The translations under genes and the position numbers were made by a program. A stretch of DNA of 24,041 nucleotides, from contig JBMNOI010000057.1 in assembly GCA_050942995.1 (NCBI GenBank), forward strand, positions 1 to 24,041, given 5' to 3'. Positions 5,813 to 12,057 of the stretch are shown here, piece by piece (the first letter of the stretch is position 1; each line of letters opens with the position of its first letter). This stretch comes from JBMNOI01 sp050942995. GTDB taxonomy: Bacteria; Chloroflexota; Anaerolineae; UBA1429. Under the pieces are notes generated by a model, which was not told the origin of the DNA, did no database searches, and saw only the letters and a program-made list of their open reading frames with translations.

Positions 5813-6997
5813 CTAGCGGCTCGCCTCGCTTTTTCGCGCGCGTTGCCAAAGGGCCCGTGCTGCCTCGTCAGTCGGGTGTAGCCGGCACCATGACTCCATA
5901 TCGCGCGCCACGTCCTCCAACAGGGCGTTCCGGCGAAGTAGACAGTTGTAATGTTCCAGCGCCCTGTTCAACATGCCGATATCTCGATACCGGCGGGCAA
6001 GAGCCAGACGCCCTACCGGATCGTCGGGATGGCGCTTCACATACTGAATGCGGGCCTGCAGTGAAGGGAGTTTATCCCGCACAGGCGTTGACACATGAGA
6101 AGGCCCGGCGCCAAGCTGCGGCACCGGTCGCTTCAACGGAACGGCCGACACGCGCGCCCCCTCGATCACGCGGTCGTCATCTTTACCCTCATCATCCATC
6201 TGCAGGTAGGGCAGGTCGAGGGGTGGCATATCATCGGCCCGTAAAGGTAACCGTACAATCCGTGGCGGCAGTGACGAACGCGCTCCCAGCACGCGGCGGG
6301 CCATTGCATTTTCGGGGTCCAGCGTCTGTGCTCGTTGCAGCAAAGCACGGGCGCGGGCATCATGTTCGGTGTTGAGCCAGATCTGCCCCAGAATCAGGTT
6401 CGCCTTGAGGCAAAAGGGCAATTCGGTTAAAAGATTGATACAGATCTCTTCTGCGGCCCCGAGGCGCTCGCTATGCCACAGTGACTCGGCCAGGGCAGCC
6501 TGCAGATCATACCGACGGGGGTGCCTTCTGAGTATCACCTGCAACTCACCGGCGGCCTTTTGATAGAGCTGCCCGCGCATATAGGCACGGGCCAGCGCCG
6601 CTCGATTGGGCTTGAGCCGTGAGGGCAGGTTCCTTCCCCCACCCCTCAGGCGGTATAGCTCTTTGCGAATCTCGGGGTTGCCCGGCGACAACTCGAACGC
6701 CCGCTCCCACTGCCACAGCGCCTCTTCCGGCCGCCCCTGCTCTTCCAGAATGATCGCAAGGCCTACATAAGCAAGAACATGCTCGGGATCGGCGCTCAAT
6801 AAACGGCGGAATAGATCGGCAGCCGTTCGATGGTCGCCCAGTTCCAGGTAGATACGTCCCAGAACACCGTATGTCGCGACGTGCCGGGGAAAGGTTTCCA
6901 AAATGCGGCGACAAATGGCCAGAGCCGCCATCGGATCGCCCGTCGTCGCTCGTTGGAGAGCTTCTCTGTACTGTCCTCGCAACGTGAGGTCTACCAT
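5813..6997 (-). CDS. Tetratricopeptide repeat protein
   Basis: The predicted protein has 394 residues and is probably cytosolic, with no signal peptide from the chosen start. At least five TPR-type helix pairs are visible in residues 1-240, for example ATYGVLGRIYLELGDHRTAA and LAYVGLAIILEEQGRPEEA. A proline/acid-rich linker follows at about 245-315, and one or two further repeats at about 320-390 (GRLALARRYRDIGMLNRALE). TPR arrays bind proteins; the partner is unknown. The start ATG 6997-6995 is preceded by AGGAGAGAGG and lies downstream of the promoter at 7069-7041. A longer frame to 7099 would begin upstream of that promoter and is rejected. Likely co-transcribed with ndk. Confidence 0.82.
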   Translation of the reverse strand: MVDLTLRGQYREALQRATTGDPMAALAICRRILETFPRHVATYGVLGRIYLELGDHRTAADLFRRLLSADPEHVLAYVGLAIILEEQGRPEEALWQWERAFELSPGNPEIRKELYRLRGGGRNLPSRLKPNRAALARAYMRGQLYQKAAGELQVILRRHPRRYDLQAALAESLWHSERLGAAEEICINLLTELPFCLKANLILGQIWLNTEHDARARALLQRAQTLDPENAMARRVLGARSSLPPRIVRLPLRADDMPPLDLPYLQMDDEGKDDDRVIEGARVSAVPLKRPVPQLGAGPSHVSTPVRDKLPSLQARIQYVKRHPDDPVGRLALARRYRDIGMLNRALEHYNCLLRRNALLEDVARDMESWCRLHPTDEAARALWQRARKSEASR

Positions 6998-7040
6998 GCC
7001 TCTCTCCTGCTCGCGAGCCCACCCGCGTGCAACATCGAGG

Positions 7041-7069
7041 ATTATGCACCTTTTCTGCAGCAGTGTCAA
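7041..7069 (-). promoter_or_regulatory. Promoter of the TPR-ndk unit
   Basis: On the minus strand TTGACA (7069-7064), a 17-nt spacer and CATAAT (7046-7041) form a strong promoter. It gives an RNA start near 7034 and a leader of about 37 nt before ATG 6997. Confidence 0.75.
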
Positions 7070-7106
7070 CAGATGAGAACCTATCTGCATTTTCGGCATT
7101 ATACCA

Positions 7107-7188
7107 GTATCCCCTTCCGAAGGTCTCTGCCCGGAGTGAGCGGTTCACGAGAAAAGCACACGATCGGCATTCGCCCCCTTCGAAAGGG
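7107..7188 (+). repeat. Conserved structured element, copy A
   Basis: These 82 nt align with 16647-16567 (minus strand) with one gap and 63 identical columns. Invariant blocks are AAGGTCTCT (7120-7128), AAAGCACACGAT (7153-7164) and GCATTCGCC (7167-7175). Possible pairings are an outer CCCTT/AAGGG and a small GTGA/TCAC hairpin; both keep pairing in copy B through paired changes (C-G to A-T, and T-A to C-G). It lies between the divergent TPR and aro promoters and ends 16 nt before the aro leader promoter. It was not recognised as any known riboswitch. Confidence 0.6.
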
Positions 7189-7204
7189 AGTGCTTTCGGC
7201 CAAG

Positions 7205-7233
7205 TTGACGAGTTTTCTCATCTGTGGTACTGT
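7205..7233 (+). promoter_or_regulatory. Promoter of the aromatic amino acid operon and its leader
   Basis: TTGACG (7205-7210), a 17-nt spacer and TACTGT (7228-7233) give a predicted RNA start near 7240. That start is about 315 nt before aroH. It is the best promoter found ahead of the operon. Confidence 0.65.
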
Positions 7234-7270
7234 AGCATGCAATATGATCGAGATGATCGAGGCAGGCGAA

Positions 7271-7459
7271 ATGTCCGAGAGTATGAGGACCCCAATCCGC
7301 ATATCGGCCCGGCGCGCGCACAACGAGTGTGCCGTATCGTCCTGCTTTGCCGCCCACGCTGCCCCCAGCACGCGTGGGTTTTCGTTTTATTTCTACTTTT
7401 ATTATCCCCGCACGATAACGGGGCACTGCGCGCACCATGGGGGTAAAGGGCTAGGATAG
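7271..7459 (+). CDS. Phe/Tyr-rich leader peptide of the aro operon (attenuator peptide)
   Basis: This 62-codon frame (MSESMRTPIRISARR...) contains the run F-S-F-Y-F-Y-F-Y-Y at 7379-7405: four Phe and four Tyr codons in nine. It ends PRTITGHCAHHGGKGLG with TAG at 7457-7459, 25 nt before the attenuator stem. ATG 7271 is chosen because GAGG (7259-7262) precedes it by 8 nt. In-frame ATGs at 7244, 7253 and 7283 are alternatives giving 71, 68 or 58 residues. No Trp codon is present. By analogy with PheL/TrpL peptides, ribosome stalling on the aromatic run when Phe- or Tyr-tRNA is uncharged would control the downstream terminator. The peptide is much longer than the classic 14-16-residue leaders. 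The frame and run are seen directly; the role is inferred. Confidence 0.65.
   Translation: MSESMRTPIRISARRAHNECAVSSCFAAHAAPSTRGFSFYFYFYYPRTITGHCAHHGGKGLG
7353..7400 (+). promoter_or_regulatory. Pause or terminator hairpin inside the aro leader
   Basis: CCCACGC (7353-7359) pairs with GCGTGGG (7372-7378) across a 12-nt loop. TTTTCGTTTTATTTCTACTTTT follows in short T blocks. The same T-rich stretch encodes the Phe/Tyr run of the leader peptide. The hairpin could pause RNA polymerase to synchronise it with the ribosome, or terminate untranslated leader RNA. Its arms can also pair with the arms of the later terminator (7484-7518). Confidence 0.5.
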
Positions 7460-7501
7460 CAATAAACCCAAAACATGTTAAACGAGGAGCGTGGAGCGCA
7501 G
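7426..7501 (+). promoter_or_regulatory. Proposed antiterminator pairing of the aro attenuator
   Basis: CTGCGC (7426-7431) can pair with GCGCAG (7496-7501), and CCATG (7435-7439) with CGTGG (7490-7494). The total is 11 bp around a small internal loop. The 3' side is the left arm and loop of the terminator at 7484-7518, so the two folds exclude each other. The 5' side lies just downstream of the Phe/Tyr codons. Part of it (7427-7433) can instead pair with GCGCGCA at 7314-7320, a possible sequestering helix. Confidence 0.45.
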
Positions 7502-7518
7502 GCCCCACGCTCCTTTTT
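7484..7518 (+). terminator. Attenuator terminator before aroH
   Basis: GGAGCGTGG (7486-7494) pairs perfectly with CCACGCTCC (7505-7513); an extra A-T and a G-T pair lie outside. TTTTT follows directly. It stands between the promoter and aroH, 36 nt before the aroH start codon. It can therefore only work as a conditional terminator of the operon's own message. Confidence 0.8.
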
Positions 7519-7554
7519 CGTTATTCACCAGATTCAGGGTAAGGAGAGAGGCCG

Positions 7555-7926
7555 ATGGTCGTCAGAGGAGTTCGAGGCGCCACCACCGTGGCGGCCAATA
7601 CCGCAGAAGAGATCTTGACCGCCACCCGGGCGCTGCTGGAAGAGATGGTCGCAGCGAACGGTATCGCATCAGATGATCTCGCCGCCGCCTTTTTTACGGT
7701 CACCGATGATTTGAACGCCGCCTTCCCCGCCCGGGCCGCGCGCGAGATGGGCTGGCAGCACGTCCCCCTCATGGATATGCGTGAGATCGCCGTACCCGAT
7801 AGCCTGCCGCGCTGTATCCGCGTACTGCTTCTGTGGAACACCCGGCGCGAACAGGCCGATATCGTCCATCTGTATCAGGGAGGAGCCAAAACCCTGCGGC
7901 CCGATCTGGCCCAGGACCGAGAATAG
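7555..7926 (+). CDS. aroH: Chorismate mutase, AroH type
   Basis: It converts chorismate to prephenate, the branch toward tyrosine and phenylalanine. The 123-residue protein matches the small trimeric AroH (Bacillus subtilis type) fold rather than the helical AroQ type. It opens VVRGVRGATTV with R7. It keeps R63 in FPARAARE, E77 in MREI and R89 in CIRVLLLW, which correspond to the known active-site arginines and glutamate. The ending LRPDL is also typical. A good Shine-Dalgarno (AAGGAG at 7541-7546) precedes ATG 7555. It is the first enzyme gene after the Phe/Tyr leader and attenuator, so it and all genes to aroQ should respond to aromatic amino acid supply. aroF follows after 42 nt. Confidence 0.94.
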   Translation: MVVRGVRGATTVAANTAEEILTATRALLEEMVAANGIASDDLAAAFFTVTDDLNAAFPARAAREMGWQHVPLMDMREIAVPDSLPRCIRVLLLWNTRREQADIVHLYQGGAKTLRPDLAQDRE

Positions 7927-7968
7927 CGGCAGAGACAAACCGGTGAGTATCATAGAGGAGAGAGCAGA

Positions 7969-8982
7969 ATGATCGTCGTCATGCGCAACGTGGCCACTCG
8001 CGAACAGATTCGTTCGGTAGTGGACAGGGTAAACGAAATGGGGTTCAAAGCGCACCTGTCTGCGGGACAGGAACGCACCATCATCGGCATCATCGGCGAT
8101 GAACGTCCGATGAACGAGTCGGCTTTCCGACTGATGGACGGCGTGGAAAAAGTCGTCCGTATCCTGCGTCCGTACAAGCTGGCCAGCCGCGACTTTCACC
8201 CCGACGATACGGTGGTTCAGGTCGAGGGAGTATCTATCGGCGGGCCGGGGGTGACCATTATGGCCGGGCCGTGCGCCGTAGAGGATCGCGGGCAGCTCCT
8301 CGAGACCGCCCATGCCGTCAAAGAGGCCGGCGTGCAGGTGATGCGCGCCGGAGCGTTCAAACCCCGCACCTCGCCCTACAGCTTCCAGGGGCTCGGAGCC
8401 AGGGCCCTCGATATGATCGCCGACGTCAAAGCCGAGACCGGTCTGCTCATCATCAGCGAGATCATGGCGCCGGAACAGATCTCCGCCATGTCCGAGCACG
8501 TCGATATCCTCCAGATCGGCACGCGCAATATGCAGAACTTTAGCTTGCTGCACGCCGTAGGCGAGTGTGGCAAGCCGGTGATGCTCAAACGCGGCATGAT
8601 GTCGACTATGGAGGAGCTGCTCATGTCCGCCGAGTATATCCTCTCACATGGGAACTATCGCGTAATGTTGTGCGAGCGCGGCATCCGCACCTTCGAGACC
8701 TATACCCGCAACACGCTGGATATCAGCGCCGTGCCGGTGCTCAAGCAGATGACCCACCTGCCTGTCTTTATCGACCCCAGCCACGCCACCGGCAATTGGG
8801 AGTGGGTCACCCCCCTGGCCATGGCCGGCGTGGCCGCAGGCGCCGACGGTCTCATCATCGAAGTGCATCCACACCCGGAAAAGGCCCTGTCGGACGGGGC
8901 TCAATCGTTGCGTCCGGAGCGCTTTGTCGAGCTGGTCGAGCGGGTGCGCTGCGTGGCCGGGGCCGTGGGGCGCGCACTGTAG
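7969..8982 (+). CDS. aroF: 3-deoxy-7-phosphoheptulonate (DAHP) synthase, type I-beta with ACT-like N-domain
   Basis: It condenses phosphoenolpyruvate with erythrose 4-phosphate, the entry step of the shikimate pathway. The 337-residue length and a ferredoxin-like N-terminal domain (about 1-68, MIVVMRNVATREQIRSVVDR) match the Thermotoga maritima-type enzyme, whose N-domain gives feedback inhibition by Tyr or Phe. The metal ligands fall at the same positions as in that enzyme: C102 in AGPCAV, H272 in DPSHATG, E298 in IIEVHPHP and D309 in LSDGAQ. The phosphate-binding KPRTSPYSFQG block is present. It is followed after 10 nt by tyrA. Feedback control by the N-domain is family knowledge, not shown here. 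Confidence 0.95.
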   Translation: MIVVMRNVATREQIRSVVDRVNEMGFKAHLSAGQERTIIGIIGDERPMNESAFRLMDGVEKVVRILRPYKLASRDFHPDDTVVQVEGVSIGGPGVTIMAGPCAVEDRGQLLETAHAVKEAGVQVMRAGAFKPRTSPYSFQGLGARALDMIADVKAETGLLIISEIMAPEQISAMSEHVDILQIGTRNMQNFSLLHAVGECGKPVMLKRGMMSTMEELLMSAEYILSHGNYRVMLCERGIRTFETYTRNTLDISAVPVLKQMTHLPVFIDPSHATGNWEWVTPLAMAGVAAGADGLIIEVHPHPEKALSDGAQSLRPERFVELVERVRCVAGAVGRAL

Positions 8983-8992
8983 GGGAAGAAGA

Positions 8993-9862
8993 ATGGAGAG
9001 TGATTTTCGTGAGGCCCGGGTGACCGTCGTCGGATTGGGATTGATGGGCGGCTCGCTGGCTGCGGCGCTCAGTTCGGCCAACGCCTGCCGTCAGGTGGTG
9101 GGCGTCGCCCGCCGCGCCAGCACCGTCGCCACCGCCAGGGCGCTGCGGTTTATCCATTGGGGCACCACCGATCTACGCGAGGGGATACAGGATGCCGACA
9201 TGGTGGTACTGGCCACACCGGTGGGCGATATTTTGCAACGCATCGCCGAGATCGGCCCGATGCTCAAACCGGGCTGCGTCCTCATCGACGTGGGCAGCAC
9301 CAAAGGGGCCATCTGCCGGGCCATGGAGGCTCTGCCGGCGCATGTGCAGCCCCTGGGGGGACATCCCATGTGCGGCAAAGAATCGTCGGGGCTGACCATG
9401 GCCGAGCCCTCGCTCTATCGCGATCGGGTGTTTGTGCTTTGCCCGCTGGAGCGCACGTCGTCGAAAGCAATGCGCATGGCCGAATCTCTGGTGGATGCCG
9501 TCGGGGCTCGCGCCCTGGTTCTCGATCCCGATCGCCACGACCGTCTGGTGGCCACCATCAGCCATCTACCCTATGCTCTGGCCGTGACGCTGGTGGCCGC
9601 CGCCGAAGCTCTCTCCGAGGACGACCCTCTGGCCTGGCGGCTGGCCGCGGGGGGATTTCGTGACACCAGCCGCGTGGCCGCCGGCAGCGTCACCATGATG
9701 ATGGATATCTTTGCCACCAATCGCGAGGCGATCCTGGAGACGCTGCACCAGGCGCGAGACCAGCTCGACCGCCTGACCACCCTGCTGGAGAGCGACGACG
9801 AGGCGTCACTGCGGGCCTATCTGGAGGCGGCCCGAAACCGAAGGATGGAGGTAACCGGATGA
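8993..9862 (+). CDS. tyrA: Prephenate/arogenate dehydrogenase
   Basis: This NAD(P)-dependent enzyme oxidatively decarboxylates prephenate (or arogenate) toward tyrosine. It has 289 residues: an N-terminal Rossmann domain with TVVGLGLMGGSLA (G14, G16, G19) and a helical C-terminal dimerisation domain. The conserved GGHPMCGKESSG block and TISHLPYALAV are in the substrate site. No ACT domain is visible at the C-terminus, so feedback regulation of this step is not obvious. The start is ATG 8993 with AGGGGAAGAAG in front; a longer in-frame extension into aroF is rejected for lack of a binding site. Its TGA overlaps the aroA ATG by 4 nt. Cofactor and substrate preference (prephenate or arogenate) cannot be told from sequence alone. 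Confidence 0.92.
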   Translation: MESDFREARVTVVGLGLMGGSLAAALSSANACRQVVGVARRASTVATARALRFIHWGTTDLREGIQDADMVVLATPVGDILQRIAEIGPMLKPGCVLIDVGSTKGAICRAMEALPAHVQPLGGHPMCGKESSGLTMAEPSLYRDRVFVLCPLERTSSKAMRMAESLVDAVGARALVLDPDRHDRLVATISHLPYALAVTLVAAAEALSEDDPLAWRLAAGGFRDTSRVAAGSVTMMMDIFATNREAILETLHQARDQLDRLTTLLESDDEASLRAYLEAARNRRMEVTG

Positions 9863-11160
9863 ACCTGACGGTACGGCGCGTCTCTCGCCTGCATGGCGAG
9901 ATCGATGTGCCGGGAGACAAGTCGATCACCCATCGTGCTCTATTACTGAGCGCTCTGGCCGAGGGACCATCGCACATCAGCGGCTATCTGGACGGGGGAG
10001 ATTGCCGCGCCACCACAGGCTGTCTGCGCGCTCTGGGGGTGACGATCGACTCCCCTGCGCCCGGCGAGATGACCGTCCACGGCGTGGGGTTGCATGGCCT
10101 GCGCGAGCCCGAGACGGTGCTGGATTGTGTACGCTCGGGCACCACCATGCGTCTGCTGGCCGGCCTTCTCTCCGGTCAGCCCTTTTACAGTGTGTTGAAC
10201 GGCGATACCCAGCTCGTCCGGCGCCCCATGGATCGCGTGGTCATTCCGCTACGGCAGATGGGCGCCACCGTGCTGGGTCGGCAGGATGGACGCTATCCGC
10301 CACTGACCGTCTCGGGCGGTGACCTGCACGGCATCGAGTATGCCCTGCCCGTAGCCAGCGCCCAACTCAAATCCTCGCTGTTGCTGGCCGCCCTCTATGC
10401 CAAAGGGGAAACGCGCCTGATCGAGCCGGCGCCCTCTCGCGACCATACCGAACGCATGCTGATCGGGCGGGGTGTTCCACTGCAAAGCCACGGGCTGACG
10501 CACACCCTGATGGGGCCGGTGGAACGTCTGAAAGCGCTGGATGTGGCCGTCCCGGGAGATTTCTCCTCCGCCGCCTTTTTCATCGTGGCCGCCCTGCTGG
10601 TCGAGAACGACGGGGTGCTGATCCGGCACGTGGGCATCAATCCTACCCGCACCGGCCTGCCGGATATCCTCATCGCCATGGGCGCCCGCATCGAAATGCC
10701 GAACAGCCGTGATGAGGGCGGTGAGCCGGTGGCCGATCTGCTCGTCCGAAGGAGCGATCTTTGCGCGGTAGAGGTCGGTGGTGACCTGGTGCCACGCACC
10801 ATCGACGAGTTCCCCATCCTGGCTCTGGCCGCCACTCAGGCCCGGGGCACCACCCGGGTACGCGACGCCGCCGAACTGCGCGTCAAAGAGAGCGACCGCA
10901 TCGCCACCACCGTACGGGCACTGCGCGCTCTGGGTGCCGAGATCGTCGATCATCCCGATGGGTTCGATGTGCACGGCCCCACACCGCTGAGGGGCGCCGT
11001 CGCCCCATCGGGCGGCGACCACCGGCTGGCCATGACGTTGGCCATCGCCGGGCTCGTCGCCGACGGTGAAACCGTGGTGGAGGATGTCGGGAGCATCTCC
11101 GACTCGTTCCCCGGTTTTGTCGATCGACTGGACATTCTCACCGAAGGAGCCTGGCGATGA
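9859..11160 (+). CDS. aroA: 3-phosphoshikimate 1-carboxyvinyltransferase (EPSP synthase)
   Basis: This enzyme adds enolpyruvate from PEP to shikimate 3-phosphate; it is the target of glyphosate. It has 433 residues with the two-domain inside-out barrel features: VPGDKSITHRALLL (K21, S22), a GDTQLVRRPMDRV block, ASAQLKSSLLLAAL, a GDFSSAAFF turn, the catalytic IDEFPIL Asp-Glu pair and the LRVKESDRI basic loop. The PEP loop reads LDCVRSGTTMRLL (V91, R92), where the common form is G-N before SGTT or AGTA. This is noted as unusual. It overlaps tyrA and aroE by 4 nt on either side (ATGA), so all three are translationally coupled. Glyphosate sensitivity cannot be predicted. Confidence 0.95.
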   Translation: MNLTVRRVSRLHGEIDVPGDKSITHRALLLSALAEGPSHISGYLDGGDCRATTGCLRALGVTIDSPAPGEMTVHGVGLHGLREPETVLDCVRSGTTMRLLAGLLSGQPFYSVLNGDTQLVRRPMDRVVIPLRQMGATVLGRQDGRYPPLTVSGGDLHGIEYALPVASAQLKSSLLLAALYAKGETRLIEPAPSRDHTERMLIGRGVPLQSHGLTHTLMGPVERLKALDVAVPGDFSSAAFFIVAALLVENDGVLIRHVGINPTRTGLPDILIAMGARIEMPNSRDEGGEPVADLLVRRSDLCAVEVGGDLVPRTIDEFPILALAATQARGTTRVRDAAELRVKESDRIATTVRALRALGAEIVDHPDGFDVHGPTPLRGAVAPSGGDHRLAMTLAIAGLVADGETVVEDVGSISDSFPGFVDRLDILTEGAWR

Positions 11161-12053
11161 GTGAAAGAAGCGAGAACATGGCCGCCCCCGCCGTCCCCAT
11201 CTACGGACATACGCAGGTGGCCGGCGTCATCGGCTGGCCCATCGCCCACAGCGTCTCACCGCCCATGCATAACGCGGCGTTTCGGGCGCTGGGGCTGGAT
11301 TGGTGCTACGTGCCCTATGCCGTGCCGCCGGAGCGACTGACTCAGGCCGTCGCAGGGTTTCGGGGGTTGGGGCTGCGCGGCCTGAACGCCACGGTGCCCC
11401 ACAAACAAGCGCTGCTGGCGCTGGTGGACGAACTAACCCCGGCGGCGCGGGCGATCGGCGCGGTGAATACGCTGCGAATGGTCCACGACATCCTTGTGGG
11501 CCATAACACCGATGCCGCCGGATTCATCCGAGCGCTGCGTGAAGCCGGGTTCGAGCCAGAGGGCTGCCGGGCGCTGGTGCTGGGCGCCGGCGGCGCCGCC
11601 CGCGCCGTGGTCTATGCCCTGGCCGAACAGGACGCCCGAATCACAGTGCTCAACCGCACCGTCGAACGCGCCCAGTCTCTGGCCGCCGACATGGCCGGAA
11701 TCGCCCGAGAACCGTTGGATGCGGCGGCTCTGGACGCCGACACGCTGGCGGATCTTGCCCTTGAGGCAACCCTGATCGTGAACGCGACATCGCTGGGCAT
11801 GCATCCCGCTACGGAGAACAGCCCGTGGCCGGAAGAGGTTCCCTATCCGACCGGGGCATTCTGCTACGATCTGATCTATAATCCGCGAGAGACCCGCTTG
11901 ATGCGTCGTGCCCGCGAGGTCGGCGCCCGGGCGGTAGATGGGCTGGGCATGCTCATCCACCAGGGCGCCGAGGCGTTCGAGTGGTGGACGGGCGTTGCCG
12001 CGCCGATCCATGTCATGAGGGCGGCCTGTGAGGCCGTTCTGGGAGAGGAGTGA
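11157..12053 (+). CDS. aroE: Shikimate dehydrogenase
   Basis: It reduces 3-dehydroshikimate to shikimate with NADPH. The 298-residue protein has the N-terminal substrate domain with VIGWPIAHSVSPPMHNAAF, the catalytic Lys in NATVPHK (K83) and Asp in GHNTDAAGF (D119). The Rossmann loop is VLGAGGAARAV (143-148) with NRT, which matches the NADP-specific NRTxx(R/K) motif (NRTVER). The ATG at 11157 overlaps the aroA stop. An internal ATG at codon 8 would give a more typical N-terminus, so the first seven residues are uncertain. It is followed after 4 nt by aroC. Confidence 0.94.
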   Translation: MSERSENMAAPAVPIYGHTQVAGVIGWPIAHSVSPPMHNAAFRALGLDWCYVPYAVPPERLTQAVAGFRGLGLRGLNATVPHKQALLALVDELTPAARAIGAVNTLRMVHDILVGHNTDAAGFIRALREAGFEPEGCRALVLGAGGAARAVVYALAEQDARITVLNRTVERAQSLAADMAGIAREPLDAAALDADTLADLALEATLIVNATSLGMHPATENSPWPEEVPYPTGAFCYDLIYNPRETRLMRRAREVGARAVDGLGMLIHQGAEAFEWWTGVAAPIHVMRAACEAVLGEE

Positions 12054-12057
12054 CGCC

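Noticed and set aside
5644..6375. 243-codon plus-strand frame opposite ndk and the TPR gene
   Set aside because: It crosses the boundary of two well-supported minus-strand genes, has no binding site or homology, and is rich in Arg/Pro/Ala as shadow frames are.
6998..7099. N-terminal extension of the TPR protein to 7099
   Set aside because: It would start upstream of the strong minus-strand promoter at 7069-7041. The ATG at 6997 has an excellent ribosome binding site.
7372..7400. Simple terminator of an independent small RNA from the 7205 promoter
   Set aside because: The T-rich tail is in frame as a dense Phe/Tyr codon run before an aromatic biosynthesis operon, which explains it better as part of an attenuation leader. 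Pausing or partial termination is still possible.
7240..7400. SRP RNA, 6S RNA or tmRNA
   Set aside because: None of the conserved cores of these RNAs could be found in the leader.
7240..7554. T-box riboswitch controlling the aro operon
   Set aside because: The conserved T-box sequence (AGGGTGG-x-ACCGCG type) and stem I motifs were not found, and the aromatic leader peptide gives a direct sensing mechanism.
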